Positions 10,773 through 21,600 of a DNA stretch of 64,000 nt are shown one piece after another. Positions within the stretch are counted from its first letter, which is position 1, and each line of letters opens with the position of its first letter. Source of the DNA: Megaustenia siamemsis (Eukaryota > Mollusca > Gastropoda > Stylommatophora > Ariophantidae); contig JAVIAB010000160.1 of assembly GCA_032433765.1 (NCBI GenBank), forward strand, positions 11,475,436-11,539,435, read 5' to 3'. The notes under the pieces were generated by a model that was given only the letters and a program-made list of their open reading frames with translations, ran no database searches and was not told the origin of the DNA. The translations under genes and the position numbers were made by a program.

Positions 10773-11034
10773 CAACAGCATTCAAATCCTTAGAGGAGAC
10801 TTCCATTTTTTCATTTGACATGCTCGTCAACCAGGCTCCTAATCGTCTGGTATGAGATAAAATGCTAAATCCTGATTCTGATTTTTGAGTTACATCTTTG
10901 ACCTCAGATTTCTGTACGTCTGGCTGGAATGCAGCAGATGTATTCCCACAATCTGTTTTGTGATCATTATTTAAGCCTTTCTTTCCTTCAGACATAACGT
11001 GAATCGGATAAATGAGTGGGGCTTTTTGTTTTCT
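10756..11034 (-). CDS. Putative terminal exon of a minus-strand gene
   Basis: A minus-strand frame is open from a possible acceptor (cagtttttag, exon start 11034) to a stop at 10756. It begins RKQKAPLIYPIHVMSEGKKG. It continues through FQPDVQKSEVKDVTQKSESG, then FSILSHTRRLGAWLTSM and a Ser/Lys-rich end, DLNAVAPSTY. An in-frame stop directly before the acceptor fits an exon boundary. The sequence looks protein-like and is not part of any transposon family seen here. It could belong to the gene whose first coding exon is at 17672-17818. Function unknown; exon status is inference. Confidence 0.35.
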   Translation of the reverse strand, partial: RKQKAPLIYPIHVMSEGKKGLNNDHKTDCGNTSAAFQPDVQKSEVKDVTQKSESGFSILSHTRRLGAWLTSMSNEKMEVSSKDLNAVAPSTY

Positions 11035-13084
11035 CTAAAAACTGTCTACACTGCAGAAGAGGTTCAATTTGGCTGTATCTTGATGTCTGGAACTAAGAAA
11101 CAGTCTAGCAGTGGCTACAGGTTCAGCTACTTCAGTGTTTGCTAAAGTCCATGTTTTAAACAGCATCAAGTTTACCTGTCTCCATTTCCCATCATCCAAT
11201 GGCACCTACATTCACAAAGTTTATCCAAGAATTATCCCACATCTTAGACGTGTGTTTCCTAGAGGTCTGGTCTGTTGAGATAAAAATAAACTATTGTTAG
11301 AAATAAAGCAACATTTGTTATCAACCTTACATAGAATGCTAAGTAACTTATTTTTTATCCCATAACCTTTTGGGCGGGGGGGAAAGGGGGGGGGGGAACG
11401 GCTCACTGGGCTCCACTGACAGACTTAGTCAACCATTTCTTTCTATCTTCAATAATTTTTAGGTGCAAATTCGAGGCCTGTCCTTTTTTTGATGATTATT
11501 TTCCCCATCTCTTTTCCTGCCTACCTATGTTGTTTTTTTTCGCTGTTGTTATAAATCCAGCAGTCTGTGCGCTGAAGCTGTTCGACAGCCTGCCTACCTA
11601 TCCTTTGCACTCCTTTCACAGTTCCTTACAGAATGGTCACTGCTAAGAACGTTTCTCCTAAATATAATAATGGAGGAAGAAAAGAGTAAAAAAAAGAAGC
11701 AAAAAATTCCATCACTGCCTTAAGATATATAAGTAGCTATAAGGAATATGTTGTTTGTGCCAATATTTTTAATGACCAATTTAACACTTTTATGGTGATA
11801 AGGTCGGTATTATGTCAGGCCACTATACATTCCCAAAAAAATCAGGTAGCTATTTAAGGTTGGGTGAACCTATAAGCTGTCAATTGAGACCAAACATCAC
11901 TGATGGACCATTGCTCACAATGAAGTACCATCTCACTGTAGCCGGGAGATGTAGGGATGTAAGGAAATAGATGTAGTTGGGTATAGGGTAAAGACAATGG
12001 GAGAACCACTGTAGGTAATGTGAGATTTGAGAACCACTGTGAGTTGAGAGAGTGGCACGGATGGTGATAGTCTTGAGTGAAGATTGGAAGAAATCTTGTG
12101 CAAATAAGTGAATGATGAGAAACTCTAGAGTGAGTTGACTTCAGGTGGGGAGATAGATTTGATTGGCTGAGTGATGATCTGTGATAGTTGGAATACGAGA
12201 TACTTAAATGACTGGGGAGATGGAAAGACAAATTCCAGTTAAATGGTAGAGAGAAGTCCAGTTTAGGAGGCGGCCACGCTGCTAGGTGTCGACTCATTCA
12301 TTGGGAACAGAGCAAGCACTCTCTCATAAATAAAAGATTAGGTGGAGATTCCAACACAAATAGAGATCTGGTGGGAGTTTGGGAAAGGCTAGATAAGTCA
12401 CCTGTAAGTATAGGGCAATAGAGAGCCAAATCGTTGTTAGGCCTATTGGATAGACTGGAGCAGGTAGTCAGACTGCCCAGCACAGTTAAATAGATTGTTA
12501 TACTCAGCACATTGTAGATAAATCCAGTGAAGTCTTGTGTTTATCCATGACTTGTGTGACTTTAATAGTGTACGGCGGTGTAACAGATTGTTTTAGTTGG
12601 CCGATTGGGCAGATCAACACAACGTGAAGTAAGAAATACCATCACCACCACCAATGCCAGATCACAAGTACACATTATGAGGCGATAAACACGTGCAGTC
12701 TATACGACCAGGTGAGGAGATAAGTGTTGGATCGGTCTGAACCTAATTGTGGTGGAGGAAGCGAAAAAAGACCAGACGTGTCCAGCTGAGTCGGGGTGAC
12801 TACAATCACTCGTATGTACAGGAAGAGAGTGCTGAGGGAACGGGACGCCAATGTTCCTGTTCCAAGTGTTCCATTATCACGAAGCACAACACATCAACAT
12901 ATCATCAACGGGCACCTTCGTAACAACATCAACATCACAATGTTTATTAAAACTTCTTCCCCTTTTCATCACATTTGCATTAAAAATAAAACTAATCTTT
13001 ATGGCATTTTCCCATTACTAGGGTCTGTTGGGATGGGGGAATTGTAGGACCAGAGATTAAAGGCAGCTTATCCAGTGCAGTCGC
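11035..13084. other. Unassigned region with one SINE fragment
   Basis: Contains a G run (11376-11396) and a long purine-rich plus strand (11900-12300) whose minus strand is open for 147 codons. That frame is rich in Ser, Pro, His and Leu, which looks like composition rather than protein. No domain, RNA or repeat was recognised apart from the SINE piece at 11794-11895. Confidence 0.4.
11794..11895 (-). mobile_element. SINE S1 body fragment
   Basis: The minus strand matches the S1 body: ggttcacccaacctt, then a gctacctgatttttt-type segment and an aataccgacc-like block. Both the promoter head and the palindromic tail are missing or decayed. Confidence 0.6.
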
Positions 13085-13215
13085 TACAAAGCGTTTGTTA
13101 CTGAGTTTTTATTTCAAACCCAACAAAAAAATCTTTTGACCCTACCAGAATTTAAACCCATGTTCTCCTGGTTTGAAGTCTGACAAATTATCGATTCGGC
13201 CACACGCTCTCCACA
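13085..13215 (-). mobile_element. tRNA-like SINE head (family S3)
   Basis: The minus strand reads gcgtgtggccgaatcgataa (A-box-like) and then catgggtttaaattctggta (B-box-like), followed by a short T-rich segment. It is a probable tRNA-derived SINE remnant. Confidence 0.55.
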
Positions 13216-13374
13216 CTGCAATGGATATTTAAAATAATTTTCGTCTCATGACTTGATGGTGTTTTCGGGCATATTGGAATGTGTGCTTGTTAATAAAATG
13301 TCTCCTTACATGCCATCAAGAACACTTAGTTTCTCATGTCTACAATCTCATTCTATAGTACTGGACTTTAGTAA

Positions 13375-13935
13375 TACTTGGGCACAGTAATGACATCAGA
13401 CAGAAGATGCACCACAGAAACAAAAAATAGAATAGCTCAGGCCAAAATAGGATTTCAGAAAATAAAAAACATTTTGTGCAACAAATATATGTCAATAAAA
13501 GTGAGAAAGAGAGTTCATTGGTGCTATATAGACCAAACTCTGACCTATGGAAGTGAATTATGGACAGTAGACAAACAAGTGAAATGATGATAAGAGGCCA
13601 CAGAGAGATGGGATTTCTCAGAAGAATGTTAAGAATTCCCTGGACAGTTAAAAAGACCAATGAGGTCATTCTGAAAGAGGCCAACACAAAAAGGGAGCTC
13701 CTAAAAAAACATCAGAAAGAAAAAAAATCAACATTTTTGGGCAGATCATGAGAATAAGAAAGTTGGATACTTGGTATAAAAGGAAAGAGAGATCGCGGAT
13801 GACAAAGAGAGAAGATAAAAGATACCTTGGTGTCGTGTCATGGTAAACAGTCAACAACAGAACTGATACGATGCACTGTGCATAGAAAATTGTGAAAATC
13901 ATGATTGCCTATATAACCAGTATGACACATGATGA
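13375..13935 (+). mobile_element. LINE family C, 3' part
   Basis: The plus strand codes for the thumb and post-RT region of a non-LTR element: KNRIAQAKIGFQKIKNILCN, VRKRVHWCYIDQTLTYGSEL, then (frameshifted) GFLRRMLRIPWTVKKTNEV, TKRELLKKHQKE and a STTELIRCT end. A (GAT)-rich tail follows. A stop after WTVDKQVK and further frame changes inactivate it. Related copies lie at 55975-56290, 60075-60500 and 60975-61165. Confidence 0.85.
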
Positions 13936-14269
13936 TAATGATGATGAACATTCATCTCTGTCTGTATTTTTTACATTCTGCATCTTTTTTATTTGGCTGT
14001 TTTTATTTGAGTGAAATGTGTACTTCACAAAATTTTACATTTTCAGGGGGAAAAAAATGAATAAATAAAAAAGAAAATCTAGAATAAAAATGCATAAAAA
14101 GTCAGAAAAATGAAGATAGAAAGTGTAACGTGTAACATGTTTAATATTAAAACTAGTTTTTTTAAAAAACAAACTGGATAAGAAAATTTATGAGAAAGAA
14201 AATCAGAAAATGTTAATTTAAAGGTAAAGTTTGAGACTGGAATCAGTGTTTTAGCACGCCAGTTTTCAC

Positions 14270-14545
14270 CCATCTGTGCTTGGCCGCCTATCCAGAGACT
14301 TCAGGATAGTGTCGCTTCAAGCATTGAAACTCACGATCTGATTCGAGCATTCCTCATCTTCCTAGAGTACTACTCTGGTACCCATTTCTGCCAGCGGCTG
14401 GGTCGACCATGGGGTTTTTTTTTTATTTACCATGAGCACAATTCACAATGCTTTCAGTGGGAAATGAACACAGGTTGTCCAAATGTCTGCAGTCTAGTCC
14501 GGTGGATTTCCCAACTAGTCTACCGAGGCCCCCAAAATTGGGCGA
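14270..14545 (-). mobile_element. tRNA-like SINE sequences (family S4)
   Basis: The minus strand begins ttgggggcctcggtagacta (A-box-like) and has gtgttcatttcccac (B-box-like) about 45 bases on. A poly-A stretch (plus-strand T run at 14416) separates it from a second GC-richer block with tRNA-like spacing. This is a likely SINE, perhaps dimeric; motifs are approximate. Confidence 0.5.
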
Positions 14546-15060
14546 ATAATGATTATGAAAAATAAAACTTGATTAAATTTTGTTTTAAATACATGGTTAA
14601 AAATTATTATTACAGTACAACACATATTAAATTTGAATTAAAGACATCCTTACCATAAAAATATAAAATTACAGAATATGATATATGCTTTCATATTTCT
14701 GTATACGTGGTGTCTTGAAGTACCTAACATATTGGTACAGCACATCATCTAGAGTCACTGTATGTTATAAAATCTGGGAAAAAAAATATACACACAAAAT
14801 GAACAAGAAACCATCATGACAACTCTTGGCACACATGGTATCTGTCAACAAACATTAAGTACCTCATCAAAACGAGAAACAAGTATTGAATTCACAGGTA
14901 GGAATCCATCTGCACCTTCTAGCTTTGAATTAACATTCTAAATTTCCTACAAATTCAATATTTCCTAAACCTTTCACTAAATGATTATACGATAGACAAT
15001 CTGAATTTTATGGTCTCATTTGATGAATATCTTTTAAGCCTCTACAAAATTATGAGTTAA
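14546..15060. other. AT-rich non-coding stretch
   Basis: No open frame, RNA gene or repeat could be supported here. Confidence 0.4.
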
Positions 15061-15063
15061 GCT

Positions 15064-15508
15064 CTTCTCTGTTAACTAAAGCTATAATCTATTAACTATA
15101 GTTACTCTGTTAACTAAGGCTATAATCTATTAACTATAGTTACTCTGTTAACTAAGGCTATAATCTATTAACTATAGTTACTCTGTTAACTAAGGCTATA
15201 ATCTATTAACTATAGTTACTCTGTTAACTAAAGCTATAATCTATTAACTATAGTTACTCTGTTAACTAAAGCTATAATCTATTAACTATAGTTACTCTGT
15301 TAACTAGAGCTATAATCTATTAACTATAGTTACTCTGTTAACTAAAGCTATAATCTATTAACTATAGTTACTCTGTTAATTAAAGCTATAATCTATTAAC
15401 TATAGTTACTCTGTTAACTAAAGCTATAATCTATTAACTATAGTTACTCTGTTAATTAAAGCTATAAACTATTAACTATAGTTACTCTGTTAACTAAGGC
15501 TAAAATTA
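15064..15508 (+). repeat. 38-bp minisatellite with palindromic cores, about 12 copies
   Basis: The unit is gctataatctattaactata plus gttactctgttaactaa[ag], with a period of 38 bp. Each unit contains two perfect palindromes, AACTATAGTT and GTTAAC. Units differ at only a few sites (aag/aaa/gag, taac/taat). Confidence 0.92.
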
Positions 15509-15924
15509 ATAAATCCATTGTAACAAAACACTGTACAGCTCACTGTAACTCAATTAAAACAAAATTGCGGATGAGAATACAACAACGATCAGTGCTATCC
15601 AAGAAAAAATATTAGAAACATACAAGGATGAACAGGATACGCACAGAAGACAAACAATACAGTTTGTATGTTTTACTGGAACCATAATGATAAGGAGAAA
15701 TAAGAAAGTAAAACATGGTGAGCAATGAATGAAAAGGTCACATTACATGGATATTTAAGCATTGGGCAGAAGGTGAAAGAACACAATAAAAGTTTACTGC
15801 AATGAGCAACAATAACAGCCAGATTTATTTATCTCTGAGACTGAGACTGAGCAGGTGCAATTATCATCCCCTGAAATAATGATGATTTGTGTGTATCTTA
15901 TATAAAAACTACTAACTTTACTAA

Positions 15925-16500
15925 TATGGCAGCAGGAATCAGCTCCCTCAATGAGATGCTTGCACAAATAGAGACAAATGGCGAGATTTGATAAGTTATC
16001 TTTAAAAGAATTGAGAAACTTCCGGTATATGGTGGATAGGTGGCGGGAACATGAAAAATGTTCCTTGTTGCAGTTTCCTCATATTCCAAGTCCAGCTCAT
16101 TGCAGGAGCTACTAAGTTAAGTGCTCTGTGCACACCGTGAGCTGTGTGTCTCATCCGTTTTGATCATCGTATGACAGGGAACAGTTGGCTGTGTTCACTT
16201 TCTGTGCAGTTTCGCCTGATGTCTTTTTGGCGTGTGCTGAGACTGCAATGATGGGGACTACAGTTACTTTTCTTTGTTTGGGAGATGAGATATTAATTCG
16301 GATGATTACGCTGGCATGGGCGGTTGAGCAATTATGGATTTTAATTCGTTTGCATTGATACCGGGGCCTTCCATAACCAAATAACCAAATAAAAAAATGA
16401 AAACTGCTAGAATAAAAATTTAGATAGAGTAGAGAAGGAGTATCTTGGTCTACGCCCTATGAGCCGGCTGCAGCTCGAAAGGTCAATAGATAGATAGATA
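15925..16500 (+). mobile_element. LINE family A 3' end, split by a nested insertion
   Basis: Bases 15930-16015 code AAGISSLNEMLAQ and then a NGEI-like end, matching AAGIGSLNEIELLAQ at 51185-51230. The 3' UTR resumes at about 16391 with aaaactgctagaataaaaat, tctacgccctatgagcc and ctcgaaaggtcaat. It ends in (agat)n at 16487-16500. The 375 bp in between (16016-16390) are foreign to the LINE. Confidence 0.85.
16016..16390 (+). mobile_element. Unclassified SINE-like repeat (family U1) inserted in the LINE 3' end
   Basis: This block interrupts LINE A between aaaagaattga and aaatgaaaactgc. A second copy lies inverted at 42748-43165, sharing cttgttgcagtttcctcata, ggcatgggcggttgagcaat and tatggattttaattc. 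The right end has an A-rich tail (ataaccaaataaccaaat) and the other copy ends ctaaccaat...aaaaaaaa, which fits retroposition. No clear tRNA A/B boxes or coding frame were seen. Confidence 0.7.
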
Positions 16501-16624
16501 TGATATGACTATATGATGATATAACTATCTATACAAACTTACGTTGAATGACTCGAGCCTTTAGTACTGCACTTGCTACCTAAATAAACATTACTGCGGA
16601 AGGTGATTACACCAATTTATTGTT

Positions 16625-16775
16625 CTGAATGAGAAGAGGCAGACCAAGACTAAAGTGGACAGATAACATCAAAAGGCGGATAGGTGAACCTATGAGCACC
16701 AACAAGATAAGAGACAGAGTAAAATGGCACTCCATGGTAGCCAACCTGCAGAGTGGAGACAACGCCTAATGAATG
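16625..16775 (+). mobile_element. LINE family B 3' end
   Basis: Codes an RGRPRLKW-like segment (gaggcagaccaagactaaag) followed by a WHSMVANLQ-like end. The tail is gaatgaatga. The same layout occurs at 19565-19735, 34500-34990 and 53880-54105. Confidence 0.75.
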
Positions 16776-17034
16776 AATGAACTACACTGGTGTGTAGTAC
16801 AGATGATCCACCTCACTTAGTTCTTCTTTCTTCTTTTCTCTTTTCACTGATACCTAAAAGGTGTCGTGGTTTATATCATTTGTCGTTCTTGTGCTGCTCG
16901 AATTGTCTGAATTAGTGACCTTCCTTTGTTGTTACATGTCTCTGTCACTGAATACACTAGTTAATAAAATGTAATTAAATTATTAGTTGACAGTCTGATG
17001 AGTAGTTTAGTTACCTTACTCAGTTAATGGCAGT

Positions 17035-17165
17035 AACAGCTGAATCATGAATGGATGATTCATTGATTGTGATTCAGTCTCTGGCTGCAGGACTTGCTGA
17101 GGGATCTGAGCACCTATGGGCAAGTTCGCAGTGCAATGATGATGACTCGCCAATAACTTAAATGG
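17035..17165 (+). mobile_element. 3' end of the RNase H-type LINE
   Basis: The block ggatctgagcacctatgggc and gcagtgcaatgatgatgact matches the C-terminus of the element at 26660-27545 (EHLWTCSECNDDDP). It is heavily 5'-truncated. Confidence 0.65.
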
Positions 17166-17671
17166 ATGATTGATCTATTATGATTGCTACTAATGATAAT
17201 GATTGACATCATTGTTGTGATACGCGCTGGGTCGCATCATCATCAATCAGAAAAGTAAAAGAACATATAAAGAAATAAATGTAAACATCTTGCTTGCCTT
17301 TCTTAAAGTTAAAGACTATTTTTTAAGTTTAAAGTTTAAGGCAATGGCTGTTGTGTTTTAATTTAAATAAATATAACAATACAGCACATCTAGGTTTGTA
17401 TTATTAATATAAGTGTACAAGTTATAATAACAGAATAGCTGGAACGAAATCATGAAAAAAAAGTGCGACGCAGAAGGACTCCGGAATCAAAAATAATAAT
17501 TACATAGGAACAGTCACATAAACAGTGCTGCTGGGAACAAATTATATCATCATCATTGTCGGGTGGTCGTAATAACCGTTTATCAAATGTTCGTTAAACA
17601 AACAGATTAATAAATAACTGACATCATTCGAAGAAATGCGTTTTTTTTGTTAAAATCACGCAAGAACATAC
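17166..17671. other. Non-coding, probably first intron of the minus-strand gene
   Basis: AT-rich, with no coding frame or repeat. It lies immediately downstream (minus strand) of the donor at 17671. Confidence 0.4.
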
Positions 17672-17818
17672 CGAATAAATATTTGTGAGCGAAGAAGAGG
17701 AACAGAAGTGTCCATTGACAGGTCCAGAGTTTTGCTCAACTGCCAGCTGAAGGGGGGTGTGGCCGGCCACAGCTGACGACGGTTTATTCTTCTTCTTGTT
17801 TGTCAAATTAACGGACAT
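17672..17818 (-). CDS. First coding exon of an unidentified minus-strand gene
   Basis: An ATG at 17818 opens a 49-codon frame that reaches a good splice donor (ttcg|gtatgttc at 17672/17671) in phase 0. The peptide starts MSVNLTNKKKNKPSSAVAGH, continues TPLQLAVEQNSGPVNGHFC and ends in a Ser-rich SSSSLTNIYS. The segment is GC-richer than its surroundings and matches no transposon here. The basic, polar N-terminus has no signal peptide or membrane segment. It diverges from the plus-strand gene at 18576, so the two may share a promoter. Downstream exons are not certain; 10756-11034 and 8029-8310 are candidates. Function unknown. Confidence 0.55.
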
Positions 17819-18575
17819 GTTGCTGTTGTTATTGACAATTGTATGAGCTTCTAGTTACGTTTTATAGGATATTAAAGACAACAACTAACTTTACATTCAC
17901 TTTCTAGTGTTAAAACAGTGGTAAATTATTTTTTAAAAAGGCCAATAATAAGAATTGCCATGATTGGTTAGTGATAGCAGTTGATATTATAAAACTCGAT
18001 ATGAATGATATCAGTTGACATTGATTACATAGAAGAAATGTAACACTCAGTCACTTTTTTCTTGCATCTTTTCATTTGCGAGGTACTTTGCACGCTTGCC
18101 TATTTTTTTTTTTTATGTTAAAAATGAAAATGATTACAACAATTGGACACTGACTGACAAGCAACAGGAAGCATAATTTTTATTAAAAACTGACGAAACA
18201 CAGAGAAACTTTCAAACAAAATGTAACAACTATTTAGGTTTATTTATAACGGAACTTAATCAAATCTAGAGATAACAAATGACTAAGATACTAAAACTGT
18301 CTCAGCTGTTCACCATACGATGATACTGACATAGCCAGCAACAATCATAATGCAATAATTGTATTGTATAATTATTCATGCAGAATATTATATTATTATT
18401 GTTAAATATTGACTTCGATTTTTGGATCTTATTAGAAATACATTAGAACGAGCAAACTATTCTTCCTTGTTCCTGGCTGTATATTTGATTGACTAGTACA
18501 CGAGTATTCACTTCTTCTGGTTGCATATTTCAAGATTGAGATTTTTCAGAGCAGGGTGATACACATTTTTTCATC
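17819..18575. promoter_or_regulatory. Shared upstream region of two divergent genes
   Basis: The 757 bp lie between the start codons of a minus-strand and a plus-strand gene. An inverted CCAAT-like box (tgattggtta) is at about 17959 and a TATA-like tattataaaac at about 17985. No initiation site can be placed from sequence alone. A bidirectional promoter is inferred from the layout. Confidence 0.4.
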
Positions 18576-18623
18576 ATGACTTCCAATGACTTAAACTTAA
18601 ACCTGACAGATTATGTGAAGAAG
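18576..18623 (+). CDS. Exon 1 of the conserved gene
   Basis: Sixteen codons from the ATG to the donor aag|gtatat. The start was chosen because it is the first ATG in frame with the downstream exons and lies directly before a usable donor. Confidence 0.7.
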
Positions 18624-21600
18624 GTATATAATTATGTTACTTTTTAATATATTTTATTACACATTATTCTGTAACAAATTAACCGGTGTTCTATATAATA
18701 ATCTTAGTGCGTGTATATTGTAATGATGATTGTTTTATTTATAACTGCATTAATAATTAATTAATATAAGAGACTTAATTGATTCATAATTGTTGGCCAA
18801 ATTTCCATAATTTTGTTTCCTAGTACAAGCCAGTGAGGAAACATAATTATCAACAACTTTTTCTTATCTGATAACATAAATATCAGTGAGACCTTATGGG
18901 GAAGGTAGAAACTTCTAAGGGGGAGATATAACATGTTAACATGTCTTAATCACATCCCTGACTGCGTTTAGTAACTTCAGTGGCTTTTATAACTTTTAGT
19001 GTTTCATGTAAAAGTAGAACATACACAATCATTCTCATCTTTGTCTAAATGATGCTTATATTTAATTTACAAACACATTATTTGTAATTTGGAGGAAGGA
19101 GCTTATGAAAATTGGAACTACCAAAGGGTAAATGAACATAAGGAAGGCAAATGAATTATATTTAGTATAATATACACTATAACAAAGGGACTGGAAAGGC
19201 TAAAAGCATAAGAGATGCTTAAAGGAAGGAAATAGTCTTAAAAATCTTAAATGGCTGCCTGAAACCTCAAAAGCATAATAGTACATGTGTCTTGAGGGAT
19301 GCAAATCAAGATATTTGGGGAAAAGTTAAAAAATGGAAAAGACACAAAGTGTAAGGTTCCCACTTCCCTCCACAACATTTTACTAATATAAAGGGTACAT
19401 TTTATGGAAATTGGCCTGTCTGGAAGTTTGCAACAGAAAATATATTTGGAGCTATAAACATATAATAAATTTGATAACAAAATTGTTGTAGTTAATAATT
19501 ACACGATTAGAGGATAAGCTCCTAGTGCTACCCTGAGAGGTTACTTAGAGCAACACTGTACTGTCAGGTAAAATACAAGGTAGCAGAGGCAGACATAAAT
19601 GGATGAGTAACATCAAAAGATGGACAAGTCAGCTTACAACAACCTGCACTATCAAAGCAAGATTAAGACAAAATGGCGCTCCGTGGTAGCCAACCTTTGA
19701 TGCAGAGACGACACTCAATGATGATGATGATGTTCTGTTAGAAATGGGATTCCCATTAAGCTCTTTCCTTGGAGCACCTCCATTCCCTAAGTCTACTACC
19801 AGGTACCATTTATTTTACAGTTGGTCAGCTGGTGGTGTCGTGCAACAAATCAATGTCTCTTTGTATTGTTAAAGCTAGTATGCTAGTCCTGCACCACTCA
19901 CATTCAATCTATAAATACATTACCATATTGTTGTATGATAATCTTGCACTACTGTCATTCAAACTTTACATACATTATTGTATCGTTGTATGCTAGTCCT
20001 GCACCATTCTCATTCAAACTATAAATACATTGTCATATTGTTGTATTGACAGGTTTTTGAGGATGAACTTGACAGGCCAGATAAGTTTTTAACAGAGGAA
20101 GAGTTACAGACATTGTTAAAAGAGGATAATGAGAGTAATGAGGCAACTCCAAGAGAGACTATCATTGGGTATCCGACATATCCATTGTACAGAGAAGTTG
20201 CCAACATGTTACAGTTATGGCTGCAAGAAAAACACTGCCCTGTCCTTGACCTTCCCAGGTAGGAAAAGAACTCATTCTCAAATGTGGCATTTTATGTATA
20301 ACAAATGTATAAAAATCTATTTTAATTTCATAACTGAGTGTGGTTTTGAGATTTTCAGACCATGATTAACCAACCAACAAGTCTGATATTTTAAAGTATT
20401 ACATGTGCATCCAAGTATTATTTTTGTTCTCTCTACATTATTTTCATATTCTGCAATATCTCTCTTTAATTTAATTTATACAGTGACACATTTTAATTAT
20501 GAATAAATGTTTACATAGAGATCATTTGGAGGCCCTCGACTTTGCTGATGACATAGTTCTCATCAGCAGTCAGATAAAAATGATGCAGGAAAACACAAAT
20601 GAACTATCATCAATAACGGCAAAATTGGGCTTGAGATCAATCAGGAAAATACTAAAGTCATGAAAAGCTAAATTCCAACAGATGACAGAATATACATGGA
20701 AAACAAACCAGTGGAAGAGATCAATCACTTTATCTATTTTGGAAGTCACATTGATCAGGAAGGGGCTACAAGTAAAGAAATTAGAATCAGAATAGCTAAA
20801 GCAACAATGTCTTTCAAAAGCCTTGAAAAGTTGTGGAAATCAAAGCTCATCGGCACAAACACAAAACTTAGACTATTCAAATCAAATGTACTATCAACCA
20901 TACATATGCATGTGAGAGCTGGAAAACAACAAGAGCTATAGAAACAAAGTTGAACGCGTTCAAAAATAAATGTCTCAGGAAAATACTTGGTACGGCATGG
21001 AGCGAATTCAAAACAAACGAAGAAATTAGAGAAACCTCAAATCAACCACAAATATCTTCAGTAATAAAGAAAAGACGATGGTCATATGTTGGACATGTGA
21101 TGAGGAGAAATAAAGATCTGGTGTCCCAGCAACATTGTCAACAATGAAACAAATAGAAAATATTTTGCTCTTTCTATTACTCCTTTCAGTATGTAAGGAA
21201 CTTTTGTCTGTTTCTTTTTCTTCTACAAATCCACAGTTCTTTAACTTTTTTCCCCCTCTCTTTCTTAACGTTTTCTCATCCATTGTCTCAGATTGACAAA
21301 GTAGCCAATGATGTACATGTTTAGTAGCACGTTATTGGACAACAACATAGTTCTGCCTTTCATAGCTCTATCTCATTACATGCTTGTGGCAATTTTACAG
21401 AGTGCCCTATCTCTTGTTCGCACTGTTCTTCTGTTTCCACAGTACTCTATCAGGTTATCTTTGATCTGTTTCTTTACCTCTATTTTGTATTTTGGTTGTG
21501 CTTTTATAATTCTGTCAATAACTGCATTTTTTTTGTTTGGCAGAATATATTACCTGAACTATTTCTTGTGATTTCTGTATGTCAGAAACATTTTTGATGA

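Noticed and set aside
11854..12297. 147-codon minus-strand frame as a gene
   Set aside because: Rich in Ser, Pro, His and Leu from a purine-rich stretch; no motif, splice context or homologous copy was seen.
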